Assembly (NCBI GenBank): GCA_964035795.1
Contig: OZ038322.1
Span: 11,176,038 to 11,240,037 of the forward strand
DNA length: 64,000 nt
DNA from: Pterobdella sp. o SKG-2022
Taxonomy: Eukaryota > Annelida > Clitellata > Hirudinida > Piscicolidae
Direction of reading: 5' to 3'
Below the pieces are notes generated by a model. The model saw only the letters and a program-made list of their open reading frames with translations. It did no database searches and was not told where the DNA came from. Made by a program: the position numbers and the translations under genes. Positions 23,789-36,100 of the stretch are shown here, in pieces (positions within the stretch are counted from its first letter, which is position 1; each line of letters begins with the position of its first letter).

Positions 23789-25255
23789 ATGAATACCTCT
23801 TCTCTTTTGCAAATTTTGGAATCTTTTAATGCTCCGATTAACGAAGAACAATCGTGGGCTTTATGTTTCCAAACAATAAAATTTTTGAAGTCATGTTCTT
23901 TCGAGTTTTTAAAAAATATTCCAGAAGAGCCACCTGAAAGCATTATTTTTTTAGACAGTTTAGTTTTGAGTTCTGAAGGCAATGTAGTCTCAGTTTTTAA
24001 AAAAGGTTATCATACATAAAGATTTATTTCATTGTGATTAAAATTATAAATTTTTTTACAGGTTTTGAAGAATCAAATCAAAAATTATTAACTGAAAAAA
24101 TAGTTAGTGTTATTTTTTTTTTAAATTTCAGATTTATTTTAATGGATACTCAAAATGTTTCTAGATTTTAAAATTCTTGGGGGTTACATTATTTCAAGCT
24201 TTGGATTATGGGTTGAACAATAGTGAAGAACAAAAACTATCAGAAAGATTGGAAAATTTGATAATTCAAATGACTGGAGATTTAGGAGGAAAAAGCCATT
24301 CAATGGTTGGAGTAGCAGGAGATGTGGGAGATGAGGGAATTGGGGATGATGAGGAAAAAACTGATCTTAGTTTCAATGATGTTTTAAAGGTTAATATTTA
24401 TAACATAATTTTTATTGTTTTCATGTTTTAATTAATCTTTCACATGACTCTTACTATAAATAACCTTATAAATTATTTTATATAATAGTTATGAGCATCT
24501 ATATAATGATGTGATGTCCAAAACATAATTTTTAAAGAATAAATTGAATTTATTTAAAATAAAAATATATAGAAAATAAATGAAAAATTCAAGGAATTTG
24601 AATACATTCATTCAAAAAAGCTTCAAATTTTTGAGTTCTTATTATAAGACTTCAAAAATTTCATATTAAAATAACTTTTAGGTAAATATATAGAAAAATA
24701 AGATATAAAACTCTGTTAAAATAGATATTTATTATTAAGATTTTTATAACGCACAGTTATCAATTCAAGGTTGCTTCAGAGGCACTCTAAATATGCATAA
24801 TAAATCAGTTAATATATTTCAAACTTGATGCTCTTGTTTGTTTAATGATAAAGAATTATAAGCCATTATGATTTATGAAATTTATAACAAAGACTATAAT
24901 TTGAAACTAAAATTCACTTATGCTAAGTTGTTAACTGATGTCCACACTTGAATGTATTATTAAGCATCAAAATGTCACCAAAGGAGTGTCGAAAGTGCAT
25001 CAGTGATGAGTTGGAAGATGGGGAGGTGAAAGAGGTAGGCATGCATTGTAAAGCTGTATGCAGAGCCCTGTTTCATGAGGCATCAGAACTTAACACCTTC
25101 CTCGAAAGGATGACTACTGAAAAAGTTTTTTTTATCTGTTCATTCTTATAGTATAATCTCATATAAATTTCATAAAGAATTGTTCATTTTAAATAAAAAA
25201 ATTAGTAATCATAATAACTAACTGGCAGGGTTTCAATATTCCATTAATATATAGT

Positions 25256-25319
<64 letters not shown>

Positions 25320-28300
25320 AAGACATAAATAATTTGGTAGAATCATGGTGAGTTTATAAATGGTAACACCAAGGAGTTTTGTGCCCTGCCTGTGGGTGGT
25401 GAGGATGAGCCACTGTGCAGTCTGGAGAGGAAGGATTGGGTTGGTTCCAATACCAAAATAATTGATGAGTTTTATTAAAGAATTAAGCTTTATAAGTTAT
25501 AAAGATGTCTTCTGTTTATGCTAGTTATTTGGGTATTCACAGTGGTATAATTCATTATCATTTTTTTATTTTAATTATTCAGAAAATAATTATCAGGTAC
25601 TGATGATCAGTATGAGTGTACTAATTATTTTATAATAGCTTCATTGAAATTTTCCAATACAAGCTTTTTTAATTTTTTTTGTATTTGGAAACTTTTTTTC
25701 AAAAAACATTCTTCAAATGTATCCAAAAACCCTTAATTATTCTCATTAAACTTGGAAAATGAAATTATTTTTTTAATTCTACAGTTGGCATACAACTTAT
25801 GTATTAACAAAAAAGCATTTTAAACATTTTTAAAAATTTTTCTTCATGCTTGTTTCCAAGTTGCTCTTTTATTCACCATGCTCCACGCTTGTGGAATTCT
25901 CTCCCGTTTAATATGCGCTCATCTCCTTTCCTCAACATTTTGAAAACTCACCTATATCATAAACAACTTCATTCATAACTTCTCACAATCAAATAAATAA
26001 AATATAAATATAAAATAAAAATTTTTTACAGAGTGTCTCTGTAAAAAATTTTTTTGTAAATTGTACGCTATAAAAATTTTACTAATAATACTACTAAGTT
26101 CAAAACTATTAGAGGTTATTATTTAGTTATTGCTCAGCTTTAGCAGTTTTTTTTTTGCCAAAACGAAAATTTTTTTCTGTATTAAACAGTATTAATAAAT
26201 TTATTACTATCATTAACTTTATTAATATTACAAATTCAATTTTATTTATTTCGACATAGTTAATACAACATATTTTATAATTTATATCTTTATCACTATC
26301 GTTGCTATTGTGAAGTCATAAACACAATACCACAGGCTCGCTTATGGATGCAGGTGATGGGTGAGTTGAGAAGGGGGGTGAAGCTGAAGAAGGTGGAATT
26401 GATGTCTGGAGATAAAGGAAGCAGGCTTGCCTTTGAACTGACTCCTTATGAAATCCTTATGGATGACGTCAGAAGCAAGAAATACAAGCTCAACAAACCC
26501 ATCAATGAAGTATTGTGTGATGTTTTTTCTATATTTATTGGAGAAAGATTCATTTATTGTTATTCAAAGACTAGGTTGTATTCTCTATGCTAAAATAAGT
26601 TTTAATTATCATAAAACCTTTTTTTTCAAAATTAGATGAATAGAACAAAAGCCTATGTCAGAAATGGTAATATTTCATACTTAAGCTAAACATGGCGAAA
26701 ATTATATCTTTTTTTAAATAGTTTTTTTTTGACAAAACTTTAAATTAAGCTTATAAAAAATACTTACAATCTCCAAAAAATTTGTACGCAACGATACTTC
26801 AAAAATTTTACAAATGAATTATAGCTGAAAGAATAATTGGCACTACATTTAGTCACATAAAACCTTTCTGAACTGGGCATCTGATAGTCATCGATCAGAA
26901 GCATTTTATACAACTCATATATCAATTTAAAATCATTGTTCGTTAAGCTTGAACAACTTCGAACTGATATTCAAATGTCGAATTGCCAAAACAAAAAACC
27001 ATTATGTCAAACTCAACTCAAACAAGATCATCACCCTCACAGACCACTGCAGACAGCTACCCAGTGAAAGTGCAGAAAGACGTGCATGATATCATCCTGG
27101 AGTTTATCAGATCGAGACCTCCTCTTCAACCAGTAATTACATATTTTTGTGACTACATAGAGTTCAATCTTGTGTATCTAGATGTTTCATACAATATGTT
27201 ATTGTAATAGCGAATGTAATAAGTGTAATGTTTTGGTGGTTTTGACCTAGTCACGTTTATAAGAATGAAAGTTAAAGATGTTTTAAAATAATGCTTGTAT
27301 CCCTTAAAATATACTTCTTGATTTATGAGGAATCTGTACATGTAAAACAGATTTTATTCAACTGAAATTTCCGATAAGTACGACCTTATCATAGTTCATT
27401 AGTCTAATGAATGATGATTATGTTCTCTCGAGAAACTCCTTATAAATCAAAAAGTATTTTTTAAGAATTTTTAATTTACTAGCATACGATGTCTTTTATA
27501 ACTAAATGCTTGTATTCATATTTTCATCTCCTATTGTTGAGAAGTCTCTGAAAGCAAATAATTGTACTTATATCATGTTTAAATGGTTTAAAATTTTTTA
27601 ACTAGACGCAACAATAATTCTATCTTTTTTTGACTTTATTTAAGATTTCGAAATCTTATTGAACCCATTATTTGTTAGGTGGGTAGGAGAGGAAGGGAGG
27701 CTATAGAGGATATGATAGGAAAGTTGGAACCAAGGGAGCTTTTAATGATGGAGATCAGGAGTCAACAACATCAACTGAGGCCCACTTCTGCTAAGAACCA
27801 TTCTTCACAATCTAGTCTACAGTCATTTAATCCATTACTGTCTCCAACATTTTTGGATGAAAAACTCACCAAAAAGATCATTAAACCCGATTTAAATTTA
27901 TTCTCTTTCGGTGATTTTGTCAGTAAATGATTTTAAATATTAACTTTATTCATTATCATTAGCGAATTTCATTATGTTTTTATTTTTAGAATGACGAAGA
28001 AGACGATGATGATAATAAAGATGAAACAAAGGACCAAAATAGAAATAGTATTAGAGATAAAAGAGATGTAAAAAGCAAATTGGAGGCACCAAAAAGACCT
28101 GTATTGACTCCGTTGTCTCCCAAGAGTCCGCCATTACACCTTCCATGGCAACACGCTGGTATGCTTGCTCGTATTGATTGTATTGTTTTGTTGTGGGAAA
28201 AATTTTGATCAATTTTCGTCGAATGATGTATATTTTATGTACTTTCGATGCAAATCGTTATTTTATGCTTGTGTTTTTAACTTTTTAAGATGGGCTTATA

Positions 28301-30926
28301 TTTAAAATTTTTAGAAATTTTGTGTACTAAGTGAGATAATGGGCTTTAATTAAATCATAAGTTGCGAGTAATAATGCGTGTTGAAAGCTTTGTAAATATG
28401 TTTTTTTATAATTTATAATTTTTAGAATTTTTGTATAAAATCAAAAAAAGACTACTTGCAAAATTTTTAAAAAAATTCTCTATAAATTAATAGTTTTTTA
28501 AAGACATCGTATGTTCTTTTGTAAACTCAAATTATGAGGGTTTATAAAAACGCGTAAAAAAAAATTTTTTATTTAGCTAAAATTTTCAACAAGTAAAACC
28601 TTGTCACAATTCGTTAGCGAAGTTGTAGAGAAAAATAGAGAATTTAAACAGAAAAACCATAGACATCTATGGTTTTTCCGTTATCTGCCATTATTTAATC
28701 ATTTTTATTGAATCAGAGTATTTTTCTATACAATTATGCAAATCTTCAACATAACGACCAAAATCACTTGCGGCTTGCAGCCAAAGACATATTGATGCTT
28801 AGTGTTCCGTTAAAGCTGACCAGAAGACATAGTGTGGTGGTGTGTGAAAGCCTATCACAACCACCACTGTTGCCCTTCAAGGTGCTCAGCCCTTAAGATT
28901 GCATTAGTGTTTGCATGCACTTTGAAGCTGATCGGATTTTTTAGAAAAGAAATTCGTTTGTGAATTAGTGTACTTTTTTAAAAAATTGGTGTTTTAACGT
29001 GGAGTTTAAGAATGTGCATTTTGCTCGGAGTTTTCCACCTTTTTGATCTTGCAAGCATGTCAAATCCGCATGTGTTATATTTATCAAAATTAACCAAGCT
29101 AACCCCTCCTTATATCGACTGACTTTTTTTTGAGAGTTGTCAAAAATCTAACAATGAGAAAGTACAATTGATGAAAGTTTAGTTCAAATTAAGTCAAAAT
29201 TTAAACATTAACGAACTATTCCATGAAAAAATACTATAGTTTTATCATAACCAACCATTTAGAAAAGCAATCTTCCAGTTTCTTCTTTTCTAAACCCTGT
29301 GATCAACAACCACCATCGCAATCTCCATCTTTTAACTCTCACGCCCCTATGGCTTGTTACAATAAAAACTTGATGGTTTTGACTGGTAGTGAGAACCTAG
29401 TTAGTCGTATGGTTAACTTTTCAGTAATTATAATTATGCTTTTTTAAGTTTTTAATTGGCTTTTTTGCTTTTTTTTCTCTGGTTTTTAACTAATTCTTGT
29501 TTTAACTTCGATGTGAAATTTATAATTACTCAAAAAAATTTTTTATATAGAACTTATTTTATCTAATTTATATGCTATATATGATATTGAAGGGCTTAAT
29601 TCTAAACAGAAAAGCATTCCATCATCAGCGAACTGCCTCTCACTCACCATTGAAGAGATTATGCATATACGCTCTGTGCTTACAAAGGCAGAGCTTGAAT
29701 GCCTTTCTAGTCAACCCAACCTTTATCAACTGCTTGAATCGGGAAAGGTATTTTTTTTTATATATTAATTTTATAGGGGCTTATACATTCCTCTTGTCTT
29801 CTTAATTAAGGTTTTTGGGATCGGTTACGTACAAACATGAAAAATTTTTAAATGTGAAGTGCGTTTTTTATGTTGTTTTGAGCTCGGTAATTTTTTGCAG
29901 GTGTGTTTTACATGCAAGAAAGTGAAATTTTCTCTGTTATTCGGTCCTTGGCCCCACAAGTGCAAGTTCTGTAATAGGAATGTGTGCGCCCAATGCTCCA
30001 ACAAGGTTCATCTTCGATTTTTTATTTTATTTTTAAAATTTTTTAGTTTTTAAAGTTATTTCAAATGATTATAATGGAATAGCCTCAAAATTGAACTTTT
30101 ATAAATTTTAAACTAAAATAAAAAAGTAACAAAATTGAAAAAAATCTCATGATGCCAAAATTTGTATGCTGTTGCTTAAGATGCGGATCCCGACGGAGCA
30201 TTTTGAGCACATCCCAGTTTACACACTCAATCCCTGTTCTACCTCCCACAACCAGTCTTTTGAGGCGGATTCCATTGACCACATTTGGTCGGTTTCATGT
30301 TTTCATATCTTAATAAAACCTTCAGTAAACCTGTAATTTTGAATTTTAATGAATTTAGAAAATTTTTTTCTCAAAAAATTTAAATATCAAATTAATTTTT
30401 GTTTATTTGTTATTTATAAACTATGGATCATCGTACTGAATTCTCCAAATTATATTGAATCAAACACTACAGTGGTTCAGCTCCTTCATCTCCAGGCAGG
30501 TGGAACAAGAGAGAATCTCTAAAAAAGGTCACTAGTGATCAAAAAAAAGACGATGAAGGAGTTTTAGATAGAATTTCTTCCAAACTTTCCAGCCAATCTA
30601 TGTTTTCATCTTTAAGTCAAACAAAACGAAATGTTTTGAAGAAATCTGATACGTTAAATTCACCTTTCAGTGACAAAACTACTGCCTCCCTCTTACCAGG
30701 GGGTCCTCTGATGACAGTCTGTTGCGAATGTAGAAATATGGTAATTTCCATTGTCAAAGCTAGTCGTAGGTGCTTGTCTATGATGAACAAGAAAAATTCC
30801 GCCATCAGAAGTGAAAGGGCTTATAGCGCTTGTCCTCCTTCAAGAAATAACTTTCCTATTTCTACACCACACTCGAATTCATTTGTTTCACCAAATTCTG
30901 CATCAGTTCAATTCAGTCCTTTTTAG
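23789..30926 (+). CDS. SPIRE: Spire actin nucleator (KIND, four WH2, Spire box, FYVE-like)
   Basis: Nucleates actin filaments with formins on vesicles. Fifteen exons: 23789-24005, 24062-24102, 24165-24389, 24984-25124, 25341-25439, 26336-26509, 27043-27132, 27679-27918, 27990-28158, 28781-28881, 29268-29411, 29610-29747, 29901-30005, 30181-30287 and 30473-30926, about 814 aa (human SPIRE1 about 756). Domains: KIND from residue 1 ([30 protein letters not shown] to residue 155); [18 protein letters not shown]2-A ([19 protein letters not shown]), WH2-B ([20 protein letters not shown]), WH2-C ([17 protein letters not shown]), WH2-D ([16 protein letters not shown]); Spire box ([19 protein letters not shown]); and the FYVE-like finger CFTCKKVKF...[12 protein letters not shown]. 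The C-terminal Cys patch [18 protein letters not shown] is kept. The acceptors of exons 4 and 15 are the least certain. AATAAA is at 31253. Confidence 0.95.
24733..24792 (-). mobile_element. Tail fragment of the CR1/L2-type LINE
   Basis: TTTTTATAACGCACAGTTA followed by TCAATTCAAGGTTGCTTCAG is nearly the same as 31361-31410, the 3' tail of the LINE copy at 31340-32511, and in the same orientation. Only the terminal 60 bases remain, in a Spire intron. Confidence 0.75.
25260..25314. repeat. (TA)n microsatellite in a Spire intron
   Basis: About 27 uninterrupted TA units, 27 bases upstream of the predicted exon at 25341. Confidence 0.95.
25862..26100 (+). mobile_element. 3' end of the same CR1/L2-type LINE, plus orientation
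   Basis: One frame reads [18 protein letters not shown], then [11 protein letters not shown] and a stop. This parallels [18 protein letters not shown] and KTHLYHKHPQS of the 31423-32511 copy. After the stop, GAGTGTCTCTG and GCTATAAAAATTTTACTAATAATA match the tail of the other copies. It is 5'-truncated to the last 35-40 codons plus tail, inside the Spire intron before exon 26336. Confidence 0.85.
28497..28680. repeat. Family A arm plus a 13-bp perfect hairpin in a Spire intron
   Basis: Bases 28497-28630 contain AAAGACATCGTATGTTC and the GTTAGCG seen at the centre of family A. Immediately after, 28651-28663 and 28666-28678 are perfect inverted 13-mers (GAAAAACCATAGA) around CA. The hairpin lies about 100 bases upstream of the exon at 28781. 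Confidence 0.6.
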
Positions 30927-31339
30927 TATTAGAGCTTTCAAAACATCTATAGCTATAATACTATCGCTGTAAAATTTCTATTTCAAAACTAATTGAAAAT
31001 ATTATTTTGAAATATCGTGTTATATCAAATCTTTTATATATTTATTTTATAATTTTTTTTAATTCTAAAATATTTAAATCAAAATTTTTGTTTGTCGATC
31101 TTTTTTCTAGTCATTTAAGTGTCTATCCATTATTTTCAATATTTATTTCTGCATTCATCAAAGCATTTTATGTCAGTGATATTTTTAAATTTTTCTTGTG
31201 TAGATGTCTCACATGAGATTATAGTTTTGTTGCTTGAAGTATTGTTCCGTTCAATAAAAACGCTGTAGTCAATCTTGGCCTGTATACCGCTTTTAAAGCC
31301 TATAACATAAACTCATATAATGATGCTTACGCAGTCTTT

Positions 31340-32511
31340 ATTAGCTTATTATTATAAAGATTTTTATAGCGCACAGTTATCAATTCGAGATTGCTTTAGA
31401 GGCGCTCAAGGTTTGTAAGAGATTATGACTGAGGATGTTTATGGTATAAGTGAGTTTTCAAAAGTTTGCGAAAGTTCATGAGAGAAGGCGATGAGCGCAA
31501 GTTAGAAAGAAGTGAATTCCACAGACGTGGAGCCTGGTGAGAAAAAGAGCGACTAGTTAACAAGTCTGAAGAAACAGGTTGATGAAGCTGGAAACCAGAG
31601 TGCAAGGATCTGAGTGGTTGACGTGTGTGTCTGGTTAACAAAAGATCAAAAAGATAAGCAGGTTGTTCAAGCTTGAGAGTGCATGCAATGAGCCAAAGTA
31701 ATTTAAACTTGCATCTTTGGGAGACAGGTAGCCAGAGCAAACGATCAAGACAGTCGCTGGAAGAGTTGAAATAATCAGTTTGAGGAACCGTCTTGGCCGC
31801 GTGATTTTGGAGGGCTTGAAGTTTGCATAAAAGATAGTTTGGCTGCCCGCAAATGAGAGAATTACAGTAGTCCAATCTGGAAAAAACTAGTGAGATAAAG
31901 AGGGCATTAGCAGTGGAAAGAGGTAAGAATTTGCGTATTTGTTTTATGGCATAGATATGGAAATTGGAAAATTGGATTATTTGAGAAATAAAGTGAGCAA
32001 AGTTCAAATTTGAATCTAAGGTGACATCTAAGATTTTGAGCTTGGAAGATATAGGAAGTGTGGTGCCGTCGAAAGTTACCACAGAAGGGATATTGTATTT
32101 TGCTAGAAAACGAGAGCTGCCGACAAACATCACCTCACTCTTAGTAGGATTTAGTTTCAGTTGGCTTTGGAAAAACCAAGAGTTTAGAGCCCAAAGACAA
32201 CTGGATAATTTAAGGAGAATGGGGTTAGAATCTGGGTGAGAGACTCCGGTGAAAAGAGTGATGTCATCAGCGAACTGGTGAAAAAGCAAGTCGTGCTGTA
32301 CAATAATGCTACACATGGGTGATGTATAAAGAGAGAAGAGGGCTGGTCCCAAACGGAGCCCTGCGGCACGCCTGATTTGCCGCAGCATAAAGAAAAAACG
32401 CATTTCAAATTTTGCTAACTGAAATAATAATTCTGAAGACCATAATAATTGAAAATTTAAAAGATTAGAAAAATCCCAAAATGACCAGGTTTTGATCTTC
32501 ATAAATATCAA
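31340..32511 (-). mobile_element. 5'-truncated CR1/L2-type LINE with reverse-transcriptase C-half
   Basis: A non-LTR retrotransposon fragment in the Spire-HMGCR spacer, antisense to both. The frame ending at 31423 is open for over 300 codons and starts inside the RT palm. It contains the catalytic FADDITLF box, LKLNPTKSEVMFVG, FSRLDYCNSL, and the C-terminal [16 protein letters not shown] and KTHLYHKHPQS. SGVPQGSV sits in the neighbouring frame just upstream (about 32350-32370), so a one-base shift separates it from GPALFSLYTSP. The endonuclease and N-terminal RT are missing. The 3' tail at 31340-31422 is shared with the copies at 24733 and 25862. It is dead but fairly recent, judging from the long open frame. 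Confidence 0.9.
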
Positions 32512-32669
32512 TGTGAAAATTTAATAAATTGAACAAATATATATTCTAAACTACTATTTACTGCACAAAGCTAACTTATTCAGTCAGCATATTTATATTT
32601 AGTTTTTTTGAGCATTTTGAGTTTTATATGAAAGGTCATTTTGTTAGACAACTGGTATAATTTAATCAT

Positions 32670-32885
32670 AATGATAAATTATATAATTTATTAAATAATA
32701 TATTAACATATAAAATAATATATTAATGTATTATATAATATATTAATATATAATATAAAAAATTAATATAATATATCAATAAATAATAAAATAAATTAAT
32801 ATATAATATAATATAATATAATATATATGAAATATTATATTTAAGATGTTTCTCTAAAAACATATTTATAATAATAAATAATTGG
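32670..32885. repeat. Low-complexity AT tract
   Basis: Repeated short units built from TATTAATATA and ATATAATATA over about 200 bases. No coding sense on either strand. Confidence 0.7.
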
Positions 32886-33142
32886 TTGCCTGAGGATGAT
32901 ATAAAATATATTAAAATGCTTCGTCAAAATAGAAAAATTCAAATATTGACGTGCTTTTAAGATTCCCAATTTTGAGGCCAATTATTCACAATAATAAATA
33001 AGATATTTCATAATCTAAATAATCACGTTTACGTGTCTAGGTCACCTCTCGTTTGTATTCTTATGTTTTCAATGTTAACTCTCGTTTGGCTTATAAAGGA
33101 TTCAATACAACTAACTTATGTGATTTAGATAAGACTTTGATT

Positions 33143-36100
33143 ATGGCTATGAAAGTAAGTAGTTTTCTGTAATTTTAAATTTCAAATTCATTTTATAAAA
33201 GGACGAAATCTGAGTTTTTATAAAAATCTAAATTATTGCCTGAAACATTAATTAATGTGAATAAAAAACAATTAATAATTGTATTTTTTTCACTTTCAGG
33301 AATGTTATAGGGTGGAAAATAAAGTAACTATGAATCAACCAACTGAAAATCAAGAAAAGCTTAGTCAAAATGGAAAAAATGTGAAACTAATTTTACTTTG
33401 TTAAATAATATGTCAAGTAATATTTAATCATTCATAATATAGGAGCTATTTTTCATATTTTCAAACAAGATTTTTAAAAATAAAATCATTTGATTTAAGG
33501 TAAAACCACCAAATAGTTTAGTATTTCGATTATTTCATTGGTATGGCATCTACTGTGCTTCTCGGCCATTTGAAGTCATTTTTTTTACATTGACCATCAT
33601 TATTTGTTCTCTGTCTTTGGCTTATTTTAGACAAGCCAAAAATAGTTATAAAGAAATAAATTTGGTGAGTAATCTCTTTTTTTAGATTCTTTTTTTCAAA
33701 ATATTTATTTTCAAAATTTTGAAATTAATCAGAAAACTGGTTTTTTGGATACCATTATAATTACTGTAGCTAGATGCTTTGCTCTGGTTTATACTTATGT
33801 ACAATTTACTACACATAGGAAACTTGGTTGCAAAACCCTTTTAAGTAAGTAGTCTTTTTTTTAAATGAAAAAAAAATTCATATCTATAATAAATGAAGTA
33901 AAAAACATTGACTTTTTTGTTATTTTGTCATTTTAAATGGGATCATATATTAATTCTCGTTTCAGCCATTTCAAGCATCTTTACAGTGGCATTCGGCATT
34001 GCTTTTACCTTTTCTGTCATCACTTTTTTTGATACTTCATTCAAAGAGCTAAAGTAAATATTATCTTTAAATAAAATATTCCAGTATTTACTTTTCAATT
34101 TTTATAGTTTATAAGCTTGATTTTTGATATTTCTACAAAACAAAATTTCAGTGAAGCTCTTCCATTCTTCTTTCTTTTTGTTGACATCCCAAAAGCTTGC
34201 ACTCTTGCACAATTTGCTCTCAATTCTAATGACAGGGTTAGAGAATTCGTATGTAACATATATAGAACTGAAGTTTTGTATTATTCAATATTATTTGATC
34301 ATTTAAACACAAACATTTGAATGATTTTATTTGAGAAAATATCTATCATTTATTCATCATAATATACAATTTTATTTCAACTAACAAAGCAAAATGCTTT
34401 CCAATAATTAACCAGCAAGAGCTAGTGTTGAACATAGGTCGAGGCATGGCTCTCTTAGGACCATCATTTACTCTGGACAGTGTCACCATGGCTCTTGCCA
34501 TAGGACTGGGCATCAAGTCTGGCATCAACCTCCTTTCATCAATCTCTTTCTTCAGTTTACTATCTATTTTAGCCAACTATCTTGCTTTTATTTCGTTCTA
34601 CCCTGCTTGCTTGACTCTCACTATTGATGTTAGTAGCTTAAGATGTGGTTAATTTCTTATTGAATTGAGATTTTACAATGATGAATCCATCATCAGTTAA
34701 TAAAAGCAAACAGAAAAGATTGTTCAGCACCTGCTTCATCAATAGAAAACAATGAAAGTTTCAAGCCCAATGTAGCTTTGCAGAAAGTGAAGCTTGTCAT
34801 GGTGAGAAAATAACCTCAATTTTCATGTTAATGCTTATAAAACAAATTTCATAGTTATTTATCTTTCATAATTTAAGACGCTGGGCTTCAATTTCCGAAT
34901 TATATTTTTTGAGTTCATTGTCTTTATTAATTATTATTTCAATTCCTTCAGTCTATAGTGTTATCTTTCCTCCACCTACACACCATCTTCTTCACTTCCC
35001 ATGTCTCTCTACTTAAATATCCGATACAACTTGCCACTGTCACAAATTCTGATTATTCATCTTCTGCAGAACCCAACTGGTAGTAAACAGTCTTTTTTGA
35101 TCATTGATTTTGAATTAAGAGATAATATTTGTTGCATGAAGATATTTTTTATCATTTTATAAACTCCAAAATCAATTCTTAAACTAGAAATTTTATATTA
35201 ATATTTTCAACATTTGCTACATAATTTCACTACTAGGGATCCTAAATATCTCAGACCAGATGCTATTATAACAGCTTTATTGGCTGGCTTTTTACTAGTC
35301 AAGTACTTCTTCTTTGATTTAAATGACAACCAAGAAAATACCAAGAAGAATGAAGGAATACTAAAATCCATAAAAACAGTCACTTTCCATCATGAGAGTT
35401 CAGCTATGAGCCATAATGAAGCTTTATCTTCAACCATGAGTAGAATTGAAGAGAAACCAAACAGCAAACCACAAGAACAACGACCAAATGAATTTGAAGA
35501 CAAAGTTGAAGATGGTGTAATGAAACAGCCTGAAGTGAAGCCTTTTGAAATATTTGAGCATTTCATTGACAATTCAAACTTGAAAGGTTTTAATTATACT
35601 TTTGTTATATATATTTGAATATATCAGTTGAAAAGCAAATCCTTATAATCTTCTCTTCACAAAGGAACCAAAGACACACCAATGAAAATTACCCCACAAA
35701 GAACCTCAAAGTTCATTATAGGCTCTATTGATAATGAAGATGGCGAAGTTGAAAAATGCACATCAAAAGCTGTGCTGGGTAGTTCTTCTCAGATGGACTC
35801 CAATAATTCTTTTCAACTATTAGGTTGTGTAGCATCATCAACTGATAAATCACCAAGAAGCTTGAGGGAGTGTGAAGAACTGCTGAAAGAAGTGGTAAGG
35901 TTTCTTGAAGAGTTTTTTGTGTTGCTTGTTATAATTGATTCATTTTATATTTCTTATGTGGTTAAGTTTTATATAAAGTTGGAACCTATCTTTGAAAAGT
36001 GATTTATAATATTTTGAAGTTTAAATTCATGTTTGTATTGATTGTGTCAATCAATGTTTTAATGATTTTTAAAGATTTTTTTCACCATACTAATATTTTC

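Noticed and set aside
25260..25314. CRISPR-like or satellite array
   Set aside because: It is a simple TA microsatellite with no spacers; eukaryotic context.
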